A stretch of DNA of 64,000 nucleotides from Petrolisthes cinctipes (taxonomy: Eukaryota; Arthropoda; Malacostraca; Decapoda; Porcellanidae). The DNA is taken from contig JAWQEG010001550.1 in the NCBI GenBank assembly GCA_033782935.1, positions 1 to 64,000 of the forward strand, given 5' to 3'. This document shows positions 12,515 through 24,430 of the stretch, in pieces. Under the pieces are notes generated by a model. That model was not told the origin of the DNA, searched no databases, and worked only from the letters and a program-made list of their open reading frames with translations. The position numbers and the translations under genes are program-made. Position 1 is the first letter of the stretch. Each line of letters starts with the position of its first letter.

Positions 12515-12665
12515 GTTTTGCAATCACCGAGTCACTTGGTAGACCATTCATTGCAGTACATCCAGAATAATGACCTCACTTATCAATGAGCCTGTGTAGG
12601 AATTCCTGTGGCCAACTATACATTACATACATGAACACTATAAAAATAACTCTAATGACAATTTT
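12515..12665. repeat. Segment shared with the Harbinger-like element at 60.6 kb
   Basis: The blocks 'gagtcacttggtagaccatt', 'aataatgacctc' and 'cctgtgta(g/a)gaatt' occur in the same order here and at about 60760-60900. This copy lacks the outer TIRs, so it is probably an internal fragment of the same element family. Confidence 0.55.
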
Positions 12666-12995
12666 AAAGGTGATAAAGAACACTGTTATTACTGGTTTCG
12701 GAAAAAACTTATTTTGGTTCGTACAAAACACTATCACAGTATATATCTATTAAGTACAACTGGAGGGAACACATTTCCTATAAAGATGGCATTATGTTGC
12801 AAAAGCGACTTGTGTTGCTGGGACGGAATACAAAGTGAATCAGACTCTACTTAAAATCTGACAATGAAAGTTATATGATTAAACAAAGTAGTTCATTTTA
12901 CCTTCACTATATTATATTCTATATATCCTGATGGTTTAAGGCCACCCACTGATACAAACAAACCAATGCATTGCCAACAGGTTCAGGTGATAATG

Positions 12996-13160
12996 TTAAG
13001 GGGTTGGTACATTGTTGGTAAATTTGGAATAACTGATTCCTCCAAACTATTCCAAGAAACCAGTCACTATTATATACTGTATTTTAATCTGATCCTGTTT
13101 CCTGGCATACTTGGAGGAATCAAGGCACTCTAAGGTACCAAAAATGTATTATCCCTTTAA
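12996..13160. mobile_element. TTAA-flanked MITE, family H, copy 3
   Basis: TTAAGGGGTTGGTACATTG at the left and ATGTATTATCCCTTTAA at the right, with TTAA at 12996-12999 and 13157-13160. The ends are complementary to each other. The interior is partly palindromic ('gattcctccaaa' / 'cttggaggaatc'). This is the clearest copy of the family. Confidence 0.6.
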
Positions 13161-15617
13161 GTACTAGGTTTAGGTGATGATGTTAAGGGAGATAATTATT
13201 AGGTGGTTTCATAATTAAGGAAGGTACCAATATGTACTGAATTATCCTTTAGCAGCTTATTATGAGGAAGGGGTACAGCTGTATTGCTATTCTATGTGTA
13301 AATATAGGTGTAACTTACAGTATGTATAAATATATTATGATGGTGACAATGACTATTGCACCTTTCTTTCACTGCACCATTCACCTGTACAATCAGAATA
13401 TTAATATTTTTTTGTTATTGCTCCTGTTTCAAGCATACAAAACCAGTATTACTATTATTATTATTATTAAAATGATGAAAAGTACTTATACTACACCTTT
13501 CATTTACTATATTCATGTCATTATCATCAGAAAACATGGAGAGGTTTATGCTATGCCTTCATTGATGTCAGCAGCCATATATATATATATACAGTACCTA
13601 CATCAATATGAAGGTGCTATACTTCTATTTTAACATAGAGTCAAGAATCATAGATGTGGCACCTACATAGCATTGATTTAACCAAATACAAAAAAAATAA
13701 AAAAGGATTTGACAGAACATTTGACTGACTGTATTAACAAAGAACAAACAATAACACCTTCAATTCTTAGTGTCACAAAAGTAGCTCTGTATAAGTTAAC
13801 ACTTTACCTTTCAAATAACACTACTTAGATGCCACACAGTAAACCCTCAATATACAGTGAATAAATAATTGTATCCACCACTTCATATTATACTCTGTCC
13901 CTCAATAAAGACCACCATATGTTTTCCCAGGCCTGTTATTCATTACCATACAGATGAAGTGATTTACTGAGCCTTTGTTAAAAAAGTTAAGTGCTAAATG
14001 TAGCCATCTTATATTGAGGACCCACTGTATCTCACTTTCAGTATGGGTGGAATTCTGTGAGACTGCACAAACTCATGACCTTAATAACAGTATTTTCCTA
14101 GTAAGTGTTTCAATACAACAACATAATACAAGATATTCCCTAGGCAGGCTTATTTATCTAGGTAAAAAATAAAGGCATTAAGATACAATATTAACAACAA
14201 TTTGTAAACTTTATGATTCATTCAAGTTTAGAGAAAATTCATTACTGTACCTGAAGCAGTATATGTTAGGCAGGTCATATAAATCACAAAGTGAGGAAAA
14301 AGTTGTTTGACTCATCAAACATGATCATATAGCAAGGCTTTCTGAAAATAAGAGTGACATATATAAATCATCCAAGTGAAATAGATTAGATGCCTTTTTA
14401 TTCAGAGAAATATAAACTCAGTAGGAAAATAGTGCAAGCAATTCCACCTTGCTAGGTGAAATGCTATTTAATCTGGAATGCCTTATATAACCTCAGATTA
14501 AAGTGACATAATAGTTACATTAATATTCTAAAAGTAGATGTGGGGAAATACAGGAAAGGGAAGATGAGAGCAGTAATGTGATGAAGAGGGAACACAGAAA
14601 TAAATACAAAGCTGCCTGGTAATAATGATGATTAGTAAGTACTATTTCCTGGAATAAATCTTGATTAATTTGGAATGTAATATTCAAAGCTTATAAAATA
14701 AAATGCATTAAAATATGTAGTAAAACAGCATAGCATGTACGGTAATTAATAATATACATATATACAATTAAACCTTCATTAAAACACTTGGTGGCTCTAT
14801 GATTTTTGTCTAGGCACAAGTTTGTGGAAGGAATATAATTCATTGTGAAAAATCTCCAGTATTGAAATTTACTGAACCAACAACAACTGAACCAATGGGT
14901 TGTAAGTCAGCTTGGGTTTGCTGTGTATAAGGAAAAGAAATAAATGTGAATAGGACAAAGGAGTGATGGTGAAGGAAGACAGTGATGCTCTATCAACTCA
15001 TGTAGGCTACACTCACCATTTCACAGATCCTACTTGGAGTGGAGTGGTTGAAGAAATTAATACAGGATTTGATCCATTCCCTTTCATGAAGTTATTGATA
15101 TGCTACGACTGTTTATGTTGTCAACATCTATAATTGTATAGTAAAGCATCATAGACAGACACAAATCACTCCTCAGACTAACTAGCTATTGTACACCTTT
15201 ACTTGGGCAAAATCATATTCAAAAATAACAAGAGGATGGTTAATGCACTCACAACAAACAATATTCTTCCTATAGCTTATACCATACATATTTTGTGTAA
15301 CCTACTTGTTTTGAAGTACAACACCATACCTAGATGCTGAAATGAAGTGAAGAAACCAGTGCATTTTCACCAGGTTTAAAAAAGTATACCATAATATTAA
15401 GTTACAACAGCTCCTGCTATAGTGTTATGTTTCCTGAACCAGTAAATGTGACAATCACATTATAATATTGGTAGAAAATACACATGACTCACTGATAAGG
15501 CATTTCCTGGTAAAAACATTAAATGGTAATATTATAAAAAGGTTTGCAACTTTCTATAGCTGTACAAACAAACATACACACATTTGAGGGTGTAGTTACC
15601 ATTGATGGTAAACCAAT

Positions 15618-18600
15618 TTAGAGGTGTAGTACACCCTCATCCTTAGCTTGGTGTGGATGTGTGTGGGGAGATTCAGTACCAGTAACATCCCCAGAAGGAG
15701 ATGTAAGGTCTCTAATTTCATCTTGTTCATAGTCATCTGATGCTACAGATTGGTGTGAGCCAGAAGACATTGCTGAGTTACGTGAGAAGGAACCACGACG
15801 AGGAGCAGCCTGGGTCATGGTACGTTGGTTGGCTGGTTTTACTGTTATAATGAGGTTACTACTGTTGGCCACCATCATGTCTGTTACCTGTTCAAACAAA
15901 CAAAGTCACTTGTAGTAAATTCTCAATATAAACCGAGTTATAGGTGTAAAGTATATACGGTAATGAATAAAGGCTCCACTAAAGGTAAAAACTTAAGAGA
16001 TACTGATATCATGTTGTTGGAATACTAAATGGAATGTCTGCACTACTCTCTCTCATCCACACCTTGCTTCATACTAACGATTTTTCATCTCTTACATTTT
16101 GCTACCATTTTTTCAGTCTCCCATAATTATTAGGAGTGTGAGAACAGGAGAACAGTCCTAGTTATATAACACACTATAACATGGGAATAATCACCAATGC
16201 CAGCTACTGTTTATCTCCTCTCAAGTATACTTACATTCATACTAATCATCAATACATTCACATCATAACATATTACACAACACATCACAAAATATTTCAT
16301 GGTGTTAAGTACATTGGCCTCACCAATAAAGCTGCCTGGTAAAGGAAGGGGACAGTCTCTTTGGGTTTATATGGAATCCCTACAGTTAAAATATATCTTT
16401 GCATTTTCGGTTATGGTCAGTCCCATAAAGAAGCCCTCCCATTATGTTTGTTTTTAACATAAGTACTTCTAAGTACACATTTTTTTTTTTCATTTTATTA
16501 TTTAATTAATTTTTTTGACAAGGCAAACAGCAATGACATGGTTGTCCATTTCAAGGCTGTGCCAGATGTTCTTCATACCTGTATAAATTCAAAATTTCTG
16601 AACTGGCAACCACCTTGAGAGAGAGAGAATTGTGGGATTATATCCCAAACAATAGCACTGTAATGACACTAGAAACAGTGATGGTTTTTACATGTCTGAT
16701 GGTCTAAATCAACACCCAAAACATCATCTGGAAAAATACATGTTTTAGCCCCTCCATTGATTGGATTTGAACACCTGACCATTGGATTATAAGTCCAGTA
16801 CTCTATATTATGTTAACTGTTCAACCAGTTATTTACTACCAACTTCAACTGACCTGATCTAAAGTTTTACCATTGACCTCAATGCCATTAACTTCAAGGA
16901 CTTCATCATTAACGGCCAAGAGTCCAGTGCTTTCAGCCAGACCACCAGGTACCAGACGAGATATAAAGATGCCAGGTACTCTCTCTAGTCCATGTGGTGT
17001 TACTCTTACACTTGTACCATCTCTAATGTAGAACCCAAGAGGTTTGTCTGATCCATGCTTCAATAATCTCACTCGTCGACACACTTCTGGTACCACATCA
17101 ACATCAATGATGGCTGCTACCTGTAATAAATATAATAATTGGTTATCATTATTTCTTTATGTTTCCTACAATTGGGATATCAATTCAGTCCAAGATACAC
17201 AATACTATACTATCTATCTATCTATCTATAGCTCCGACGCCTCGTTCCCTCCGGGAACTACTATTCACACATTCAAAGAAATATCATCTACATCACTTAT
17301 ACTATATAGCCAAGAATGCCTTCTTTTCAACACAACACATTACACTACAGTACTATACTAGACAAACTGACAACGAGTCTACAGCCCCTTGGGGTTGTAT
17401 AGGCAACAAAAGAAACTCATCTTAAAGTTGACTAACCTGCCTAAAATCCTGAGGGTATGATATGGACAGTTTATTCCTGGGTTGAGTGACGAAAGGTGAG
17501 AGAATGCTTGGTAACTTGTGGTTTGAACCATTGGCCAGGTGTTCTAGGCTCCCTGTTGACGGAAAACATATTATAGTATTAGTACATATTATTAACTAGG
17601 AAAATTACCGTACTGGCTCTTTTCCAAATATACTGGTACTAGTACTACAGCATAATATACATATACAGTGTTGGTCACGGCGGAAGGCGCGAGAGACCCC
17701 TACCCCTTCCGCCCTCAGGTGGTAACTGATAATATGAGTGGAACCGGGCTCCTCCCATTGCTCATCCCGCGCTATAGAGTTACCAAATGTTACTTAGTAA
17801 TATTTCCGTTAGGATAGGAGCGGGGTAGGCCTTTGTTTGAATTTTTTTTTCCTCATAAATCCGTGATCTCCTGAGAGTAGTGGGGGTAAGGAGGGTGTTG
17901 TGAATTGTGAACTTGTCCGTCCACTAATCCGTCCTGTTCCTATTACTATGGGTCCTAGAAAGCTCCTTAATGAGGCCCAGATTGCAGCTATTTGTGCACT
18001 AACTAAAGAAAAAAAGTCCAATACATTTTTTTTTTTTAAACACTGGTATAGCACTGAGATGTGTCCAGCACTGGACGAAGACATACTGGGAGAGTGGGAG
18101 TGATGCTGTACCACCACCATACAAGTCAGCAGGGCTTAAGTGTACTGTTGGCCAGAGAACACTGAACATTATACTGAGGCAACTTGAGGCTCAACCTCGC
18201 ATAACAAGTAGGGAGCTCAAGTCTACAAACCATGCTTTACTGGGTGGTGTGAGTGACAGAACGGTGCGGTGATATTTCAAACGTGACCTTGGGTATCATT
18301 GTTGTCGTTCCGTGGCCAAGCCCTCCATGGCTTACTCATCTCTATCATGCTAAGAGGCTTGCGTTTGTTGCACAGCACAGTGATTGGGACATTACTAAGT
18401 GGAGGAAAGTGTTGTGGTCTGATGAGGCAACATTTCAAGTTACAGATAATCAGAGAAACAGAGTGTATCGCAGACGCGGTAGTGATTCTCTCGATCCACG
18501 GTACACCATCCACACCATTAAGCACCCTGACTCATTAATGGTGTGGGGTTCTTTCTCTTATAACAGAAAAGGCAAGTTAATATTTCTGCCATAGAACATT

Positions 18601-21152
18601 CGCATGAACAAAGAAAATTATTTTGAGCTCATTTTAGACGAGTTGGATGACTGCATGCAAATGTGTAGTGCAGATGTTTATATGCAAGATGGTGAACCAT
18701 GTCATACAGCAAAATTGATTACTGACTGGTTTGATTTTTGTAAAGTAACCCTTCTGAAACCTTGGCCTAGCAATTCACCAGACTTGACCCCCAATATATT
18801 AAGCGTCAACTCCGAGACCGTGACACTTCTTCTACTCCACGCCTACAAGCCACCATCCAAGATATTTGGGACAATATCAGACCAGAATAAATTCAAAACC
18901 TGGCAGATTCACTCCCTAACAGACTTCAAGAGGTCAAGAAAAAGCGAGGTCACCCTATCAACTACTAGGTTTGGTGAGTAGCTCCATTCACGAGTATATT
19001 TTACACAATTAATCTGCCTCTTCCCAAGCGCAGCGGGTTGTTTGTTGTGATACCGCGCCTTCCGCCGTGACCAGCACTGTACAGTGGTACCTCAGTTCTC
19101 GAACTTGATCCATTCCAGAAGGATGTTTGAAAACCGAATAAATTTCTCCCATAAGAAATACTGTAATTTGGATTAATCCATTAGCCTACAGACCTACAAA
19201 AATTATGCTTTAAGAATGAAGCATTTTAAGTAAAAAAAAAAATTATTTATATCTGTATAATAATACAGTCAAGCCTGGCAATCTCGAATCAATTGGGGAA
19301 AGACTCTTGTCCTGTTATCCAAAGATACATGTGCTTTCACTCGTATCTCTGGTTTCCATACACAGCTGCACACACACAAAAACATGACAATTTCACAAAA
19401 AATTATATAATACTGCATAAATATATCTAATAACGTATATTAACATGAAATAAGGTATTGTAGTGTGTTTTGATGGTAGGTGTGGAATAGAGGTGTGGGA
19501 ATCAAAGCTGGTATTGGTCAGTTTATCAGTCATAGCGTACTTGTTGACACACACACACATTATTCCTGTGATTTTTGTGACATTTTATGCTTCCTTCTAA
19601 TATATACAGTAATCTCCTTTCAATGGTACTCAATAAAGAGCATTCAAGTGATATTAGTAGTGATGAAAAGATAAGACAATTACTTAATGTTGCATATAAC
19701 ATCATAAGAGTTTATGCCAGGCAAAACAAATACTCCAGTTCCATTTTTTTCTTTTTTTGCTGTATGTACCACAGTTAAAATTCTATGTACTGTAAAAAAT
19801 TTACAGGACAATAAGTATGTATGTTGAAGTGTTTGCTATGTGGAGTTTGTATCTATATTGCATCAACTTGTATAATAAACATAATAAACCAGCCTTTGTG
19901 TTGTAGAAAGATCCTGAGTAAGGGTCGGGCAGATTGTAGAGCCTTGCGGAAATTGTCATCATTGGTGATGGGCAGAAGGTCACCATCCCTAGGGTCAGCG
20001 TAAGCCAGGACAAAGTCTGAGGTTGGAAGGCGATGTAACATCATCACCAAGCTCCGAAAGTCCTCCAACTGATCATACTTCTCACGTTCTACACTGAACC
20101 GACGGAACTCTGCATCCAGCTGTGTGGTGTGGTGCAGGAAAATAAATTGTAATATACACATCATACATAAAATACATTATTTTCATCCACCCAAAATCCC
20201 CAGGTTCTCAACAAAACAAAGCATTTCCCAAGTAAATGAGTGTCAAAATAATTCGGAACAGATAAAAATAATCTACAAAAATGTATTGGTTAATAATGGT
20301 TGTGTTTAGTCAGAGAGTAAAGATTGTAACATTTAAGAAATGCCACAGAAATGGAAAACACATATTATTCCCAACTTTCTTTTGGGATAATCCACCATTG
20401 CCTATTTTTATATGTTGAAAAATAAGTGTGACAGTGCTTTTTAACCATGTTTGATCCCCCCCCCCCAAGAGGCTGGATTGATGTGTGAAAAAACTAAATA
20501 ACATATTAAATAGTTAATAAGGTATTTATTGAAAGAATTACCGTTTTGCAGCAGTGTTGCCAGATCCGGTTGGGTCCCAGTATTTTGCCCCAGTCATTTA
20601 TTGTACTTTATCATGATTATTTCCCGGTAGTTTGCCCAGGTTAGGTTCCGGTAGTTTGCCCAGGTTAGGTCCCGGTAGTCTGATGCGGTCTAGGTTAGGT
20701 TAGGTTAGGTTAGGTTAGGTTAGGTTAGGTTAGGTTAGGTTAGGTTAGGTCAGGTCAGGTCAGGTAAGGTCAGGCTAATTTCAAAATGCCCCATTTGCGT
20801 ATGCCCTATCTTGGAAATGGGGCATTTGCGGAGAAAATGCCATAGAAGAAAATAGTCTTAGAATGGTCTAAATAAGTGGGTAATGAAGGTAGAAAAAACG
20901 TACGCAATAACGGTAATTCATTCAATATTTACCGTTAATATTCATATGTTCTAGAATTAGTCTGACTTTACCCAACCTAATCTAATCTTGGCCGGGGCAA
21001 ACTATTGGGACCTAACCTAACTTAATTTAGAGAAAAAGAAAGAGAACATGTGAAATGATATAAGGAGAGAATATTATACTCACTTTACTCTTTACTTCCA
21101 CCAATGAGCTCTGTTGGACTGCACGGCTCTGTGTTTTAGAGCTCTTAGACAT
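15618..21152 (-). CDS. par-6: Partitioning defective 6 (PAR-6), polarity scaffold
   Basis: Exons: 21152-21084 (MSKSSKTQS start), 20119-19894 or 19890 (PB1), 17552-17437 (linker and start of the semi-[14 protein letters not shown]), 17120-16854 (IIDVDVVPE, then [33 protein letters not shown]) and 15887-15618 ([20 protein letters not shown] to the EGVLHL end). About 315 aa against about 351 aa in fly. Family role: PAR-6 binds aPKC through PB1 and Cdc42-GTP through the semi-CRIB/PDZ, and acts at the apical cortex. The exon 2 to 3 junction is unresolved: the phase that keeps exon 3 open needs either a GC donor (AAAG|GCTGGT) or a missed microexon. A Tc1 element and a TTAGG-MITE sit in introns. Confidence 0.95.
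16755..16830 (-). repeat. Possible tRNA-derived (SINE-like) fragment
   Basis: On the minus strand a tRNA-like arrangement is visible: a 4-bp anticodon-type stem TGGA/TCCA around loop CTTATAA, followed by a B-box-like GTGTTCAAATCC. The A-box and acceptor stem are poor, so this is not a functional tRNA. It could be the head of a tRNA-derived SINE, or chance. Confidence 0.3.
17211..17259 (-). mobile_element. Extreme 5'-truncated LINE stub with (TAGA)n tail
   Basis: About 30 bp of unique sequence (AGTTCCCGGAGGGAACGAGG on the minus strand) followed by a (TAGA)n tail. It is identical to the 3' terminus of the RTE-like LINE at 33407-33452. It lies in the par-6 intron between exons 3 and 4. The shared ACTAT on both flanks could be part of a target duplication. 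Confidence 0.75.
17666..19079 (+). mobile_element. Tc1/mariner transposon, decayed, in par-6 intron 2
   Basis: The TIRs CAGTGTTGGTCACGGCGGAA (left) and CAGTGCTGGTCACGGCGGAA (right, opposite strand) are flanked by TA (17664-17665 and 19080-19081). Length is 1,414 bp. Transposase pieces lie on the plus strand: an N-terminal [15 protein letters not shown] DNA-binding start near 17949, WSDEATF (first catalytic Asp) near 18417, [11 protein letters not shown] (second Asp) near 18680, and [10 protein letters not shown] near 18763. The third acidic position is lost in a frameshift just after SPDLTP. A different frame then continues to PINY-stop near 18968 with one internal TAA. The element is antisense to par-6 and cannot make an intact transposase. 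Confidence 0.9.
19894..20119 (-). other. par-6 exon 2 with ambiguous splice donor
   Basis: The exon encodes the PB1 domain, from AEFRRFSVE to LLRIFLQHK. After AAA-G the genome reads GCTGGTTTATT. A GT donor at 19889-19888 leaves two bases, and joining it to exon 3 gives an early stop. A GC donor at 19893-19892 leaves one base and keeps exon 3 open, but GCTGGT is a weak GC site. Fly PAR-6 has extra linker residues here, so a missed microexon is a real alternative. Confidence 0.6.
20521..20933 (+). mobile_element. TTAGG-bearing MITE, copy 2, with 12 perfect telomeric units
   Basis: Left end GGTATTTATTGAAAGAATTA; right end ...TTCAATATTTACC. Flanking 8-mers are GTTAATAA (20513-20520) and GTTAATAT (20934-20941), 7 of 8 identical. 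The interior holds 12 perfect TAGGT units (20691-20750), continuing into CAGGT units. It lies in par-6 intron 1. Length is 413 bp. Confidence 0.9.
20691..20750 (+). repeat. Interstitial (TTAGG)12 array
   Basis: Twelve exact pentamers of the arthropod telomere unit, inside MITE copy 2, bordered on the right by CAGGT variants. It is the longest array of this motif in the window. Confidence 0.95.
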
Positions 21153-21453
21153 TTTTAATCAATATAAAAGCCCTTCGTAGTGGTGGTTGATAATTATGGT
21201 TTCCCTAATTAACACAATGGTATTTATAGGATTTTAATTAATGTCCGTGGTGGTGGAGGTTAATTATTATGATTTCCCTAATTAAATTCCCTATAATATA
21301 GTTTATAAGGCCACAAGTCATCACTTTGGGTAGGAAAAAAATGTAATATAACACTTGTGTATGAAAAAAGGCCCTGTTGTTTTCTATAATTTACACTATT
21401 ATCACAACACAACAACACAACATAACCCTGACGTCACCAACAACACTTGAAAA

Positions 21454-21651
21454 CAGTGTTGCCAGGACTGTTTGACGAAATTTCTCCAACTTTAACATCA
21501 GAATTTCCCTTTTTACCTCAGAAATTCCCTGTTTACTCCAAAACATTGACGGTCTTTTGTTATTTCGTCTGGTAAAAAATTCCCTGTTTACTCCTATGTA
21601 GACTTCAAACTTTCCAAAAACAAGGAAATTTTTCTGCACCTGACAACACTG
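21454..21651. mobile_element. hAT-type MITE upstream of par-6
   Basis: The TIRs CAGTGTTGCCAGG (left) and CAGTGTTGTCAGG (right, opposite strand) match the CAGTGTTGCCA style common in hAT elements. Flanks CTTGAAAA and CTTGCAAT agree at 6 of 8 positions. Length is 198 bp, non-coding, about 300 bp upstream of the par-6 start codon. Confidence 0.7.
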
Positions 21652-21699
21652 CTTGCAATGTCTCTACCCCTCTCCATACACTTTTTCTTAAATCATCTC

Positions 21700-22839
21700 C
21701 AATGCCTATTTCTATTACCAAAAATCTCCCTTCATTAGTAATATAATTAGTTAATGTATTATTATTTTATGATAAAGATATTCAAAGCATTAAATGTATG
21801 GAATTATTGCAGTAAAAGTTTTGGGGTGAGATGTGAGTATTGTCGAGGCGGGAATCTTAAAATTTTTATATTGGTTAGTGATGATAACAAACTCTTTATT
21901 AACACAGAGACAATACTTGACTGGTATACCTACTTCCACCTTAATAACCTATAGAAATATAAAATGTAGTTACACTATGTAGACTATAATAGTCAAAGCC
22001 ATTACTGTACAATATTGTAAAATATACATTGCAGATATACATTATGGGTCACAGGTCCATTACAATAGATGCGCAACTCTTGTTTGTAAATGAAAGAGTT
22101 TCAAGTAGTAATTCTTCAAAAGAACTATTGCTCATTAATATTATATATCTGTTTAATAAGAATATGGTCGAATAAAAATGCTACCGTATCATAGTACGAA
22201 ATTACTGCCATTGATGTGTACACCGCTCATCTCTCACCTCTGTATTTCAACAGGGAGTGATGAATTCATTGGATTATCCCAAAATATCGGAACAATTGTT
22301 TTCCATTTCTGTGGTTCAGTTTAACTATTACTGTTCATCGAAGAAGTTACATTAAAGTGAAATAAAAGAACTAAAGCATTCTGAAAAGTATATTAATGAA
22401 TATAGTATATACATGCATTTGACCTTAATGGTTGTTCACAGATCCGACTTGACTTTTGTTTATATCAGTGTTGCTAACGTAATAATAATAATAATAATAA
22501 TAATAATGGTTACGCTAACTAAAGAAAGATAAACAGAGTCAACAGACTGACAGTTGTAACTTGTAATTTTAATATAACTGGAATTTTGAACTAGACTACC
22601 GATGGAAAGAATAGTATGATAATTATATTTACCCTTTGGTACCTATAACCTTGATCATTATTATCCCAAACCATCCACACATTATTCATTTATAATATAA
22701 AATAATAATGACGATAATTCTTGCTAAACTGACTACACTTTTATTTACCTTAGCAACACCGAAGCGCTAAGGAGTAAGGAGTACTAAGGACTCATAAGCA
22801 ATTTAAAAATAGTGTAAAAGCAGACACGAAGAAAAGTAA
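21700..22839. other. Upstream region of par-6, no gene recognised
   Basis: AT-rich sequence between the hAT-type MITE and the nested MITE cluster. Only a short (TAA)n run at about 22482-22506 stands out. I see no exon. Confidence 0.5.
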
Positions 22840-23140
22840 GTAAATATGGTATTTATTGAAAGAATTACCGTTTTGTAGCAGTGTTGCCAGATCTGGCTAG
22901 ATCCCAGTATTTTGCTCCGGTCATTTTCTGTACTTTACCACGGTTATTTCTCGGTAGTTTGCCCAGGTTAGGTCCCGGTAGTTTGCCCAGGTTAGGTCCC
23001 CAGGTTAGGTTCCGGTAGTCTGATGCGGTCTAGGTTAGGTTAGGTCAGGTCAGGTCAGGCTAATTTCAAAATGCCCCATTTCAATATGCCCTATCTTGGA
23101 AATGGGTCATTTGCGGAGGAAATGCCATAGAAGAAAATAG

Positions 23141-23427
23141 GGTAAATATTGAATGAATTACCGTTATTGGGTACGGTTTTTCTACCTTCATTACCCACTT
23201 ATTTAGGCCATTCTAAGACTATTTTCTTCTATGGCATTTTCTCCGCAAATGCCCCATTTCCAAGATAGGGCATATTCAAATGGGGCATTTTGAAATTAGC
23301 CTGACCTTACCTGACCTAACCTAACCTAGACCGCATCAGACTACCGGGACCTAACCTGGGCAAAGTACTGGGACCTAGCCGGATCTGGCAACACTGCTAC
23401 AAAACGGTAATTCTTTCAATAAATACC
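23141..23427 (-). mobile_element. TTAGG-bearing MITE B, nested in A, inverted
   Basis: Runs from GGTAAATATTGAATGAATTA to ...AATAAATACC, 287 bp, opposite in orientation to A. The duplicated target is GAAAATAG (23133-23140) and GAAAGTAG (23428-23435), 7 of 8. Both 8-mers match the A-family sequence 'agaaaatagtcttag'. A plus B form a large palindrome. Confidence 0.9.
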
Positions 23428-23498
23428 GAAAGTAGTCTTAGAATGGTCTAAAATAGTGGGTAATGAAGGTAGAAAACCGTACGCAATAACGGTAATTC

Positions 23499-23861
23499 AG
23501 TATTTATTGAAAGAATTACCGTTTTGTAGCAGTGTTGCCAGATCCAGCTAGGTCCCTGTACTTTGCCCCGGTCATTTCCTGTACTTTACCACGGTTATTT
23601 CCCGGTAGTTTGCCCAGGTTAGGTCCCTGTAGTCTGCCCAGGTTAGGTCCCGGTAGTCTGATGCGGTCTAGGTTAGGTTAGGTTAGGTTAGGTAAGGTCA
23701 GGCTAATTTCAAAATGCCCCATTTTAATATGCCCTATGTTGGAAATGGGGCATTTGCGGAGAAAATGCCATAGAAGAAAATAGTCTTTGAATGGTCTAAA
23801 TAAGTGGGTAATGAAGGTAGAAAAACCGTACCCAATAACGGTAATTCATTCATTATTTACC
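23499..23861 (+). mobile_element. TTAGG-bearing MITE C, nested in the right TIR of A
   Basis: 363 bp, from AGTATTTATTGAAAG (first base changed from G to A) to ...TTCATTATTTACC. The flanks GGTAATTC (23491-23498) and GGTAATTC (23862-23869) are a perfect 8-bp duplication of part of A's right terminal repeat. Confidence 0.9.
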
Positions 23862-24137
23862 GGTAATTCTTTCAATATTTACCGTAAATATCTACTCTAT
23901 TGCTGATTGGTATCACAATATTTTTATCTTCTCTACCCGCTAATTTATAACATTCTAAGAAACTTTTCGGTATTATCACAGAAGTACTCCGTTCACTATA
24001 ATGTGTATTTTAATATCATTACCCAATATTTTGGACCATTCTAAAACACTTCTGTGGTGTTTCTCTCGGAGGTGCCCCGTTTTCGAGATATGCCACTGTA
24101 TATATCATTAACTTGCATTTTCATCAACAAAACAATG

Positions 24138-24430
24138 GGTAATTATCTATTCTATTGCTGTTTTCTATTACAATGTTTTTACCTTCTCTACCCACTAATC
24201 TATAACACTCTAAGACACTCTTCTTCTATGACATTTTCTTTGGAAATGCCCCATTTGCCAAATAGGGCATTTTGGAATTAGCCTTACCTTCCTGACCTTA
24301 CTTAACCTAACCTAGACCGCAGCAGACTACTGGGACCTAACCTGGGCAAACTACCGGGAACTAACCATGGTAAAGTACCAGGTCCTGGCAACACTATTAT
24401 TACAAAACGGCACTAGTCTAGATAAATACC
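24138..24430 (-). mobile_element. TTAGG-type MITE D, diverged subfamily
   Basis: The flanks AAACAATG (24130-24137) and AAACAATG (24431-24438) are a perfect 8-bp duplication. It starts GGTAATTATCTATTCTATTG and ends GATAAATACC. The right part shares 'ctaacctagaccgca' and 'ctgggcaaactaccggg' with the other copies; the left part ('taacactctaagacactctt') is a diverged arm. A second, degraded copy of this left arm lies at about 23889-24060. Confidence 0.85.

Larger units (their letters stand above)
10115..15617. other. Intergenic region with no recognised gene
   Basis: 5.5 kb between the GPAA1 upstream repeats and the par-6 last exon. I find no exon with recognisable homology. It contains the MITE at 10474-10690, the foldback element at 11541-11973, a segment shared with the Harbinger-like element (12515-12665), family H copy 3 (12996-13160), a family J copy (about 13850-13970) and otherwise AT-rich unique-looking sequence. 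Confidence 0.6.
22848..23883 (+). mobile_element. TTAGG-bearing MITE A, host of two nested insertions
   Basis: Left end GGTATTTATTGAAAGAATTA at 22848; right end TTTCAATATTTACC at 23883. The flanks GTAAATAT (22840-22847) and GTAAATAT (23884-23891) are a perfect 8-bp duplication. The body is interrupted by copy B (23141-23427) and copy C (23499-23861), each with its own target duplication made of A sequence. A is therefore the oldest of the three. Confidence 0.92.

Noticed and set aside
16755..16830. Functional tRNA gene on the minus strand
   Set aside because: Anticodon-like and B-box-like pieces are present, but the A-box, D-arm and acceptor stem do not pair; at best it is a SINE head.
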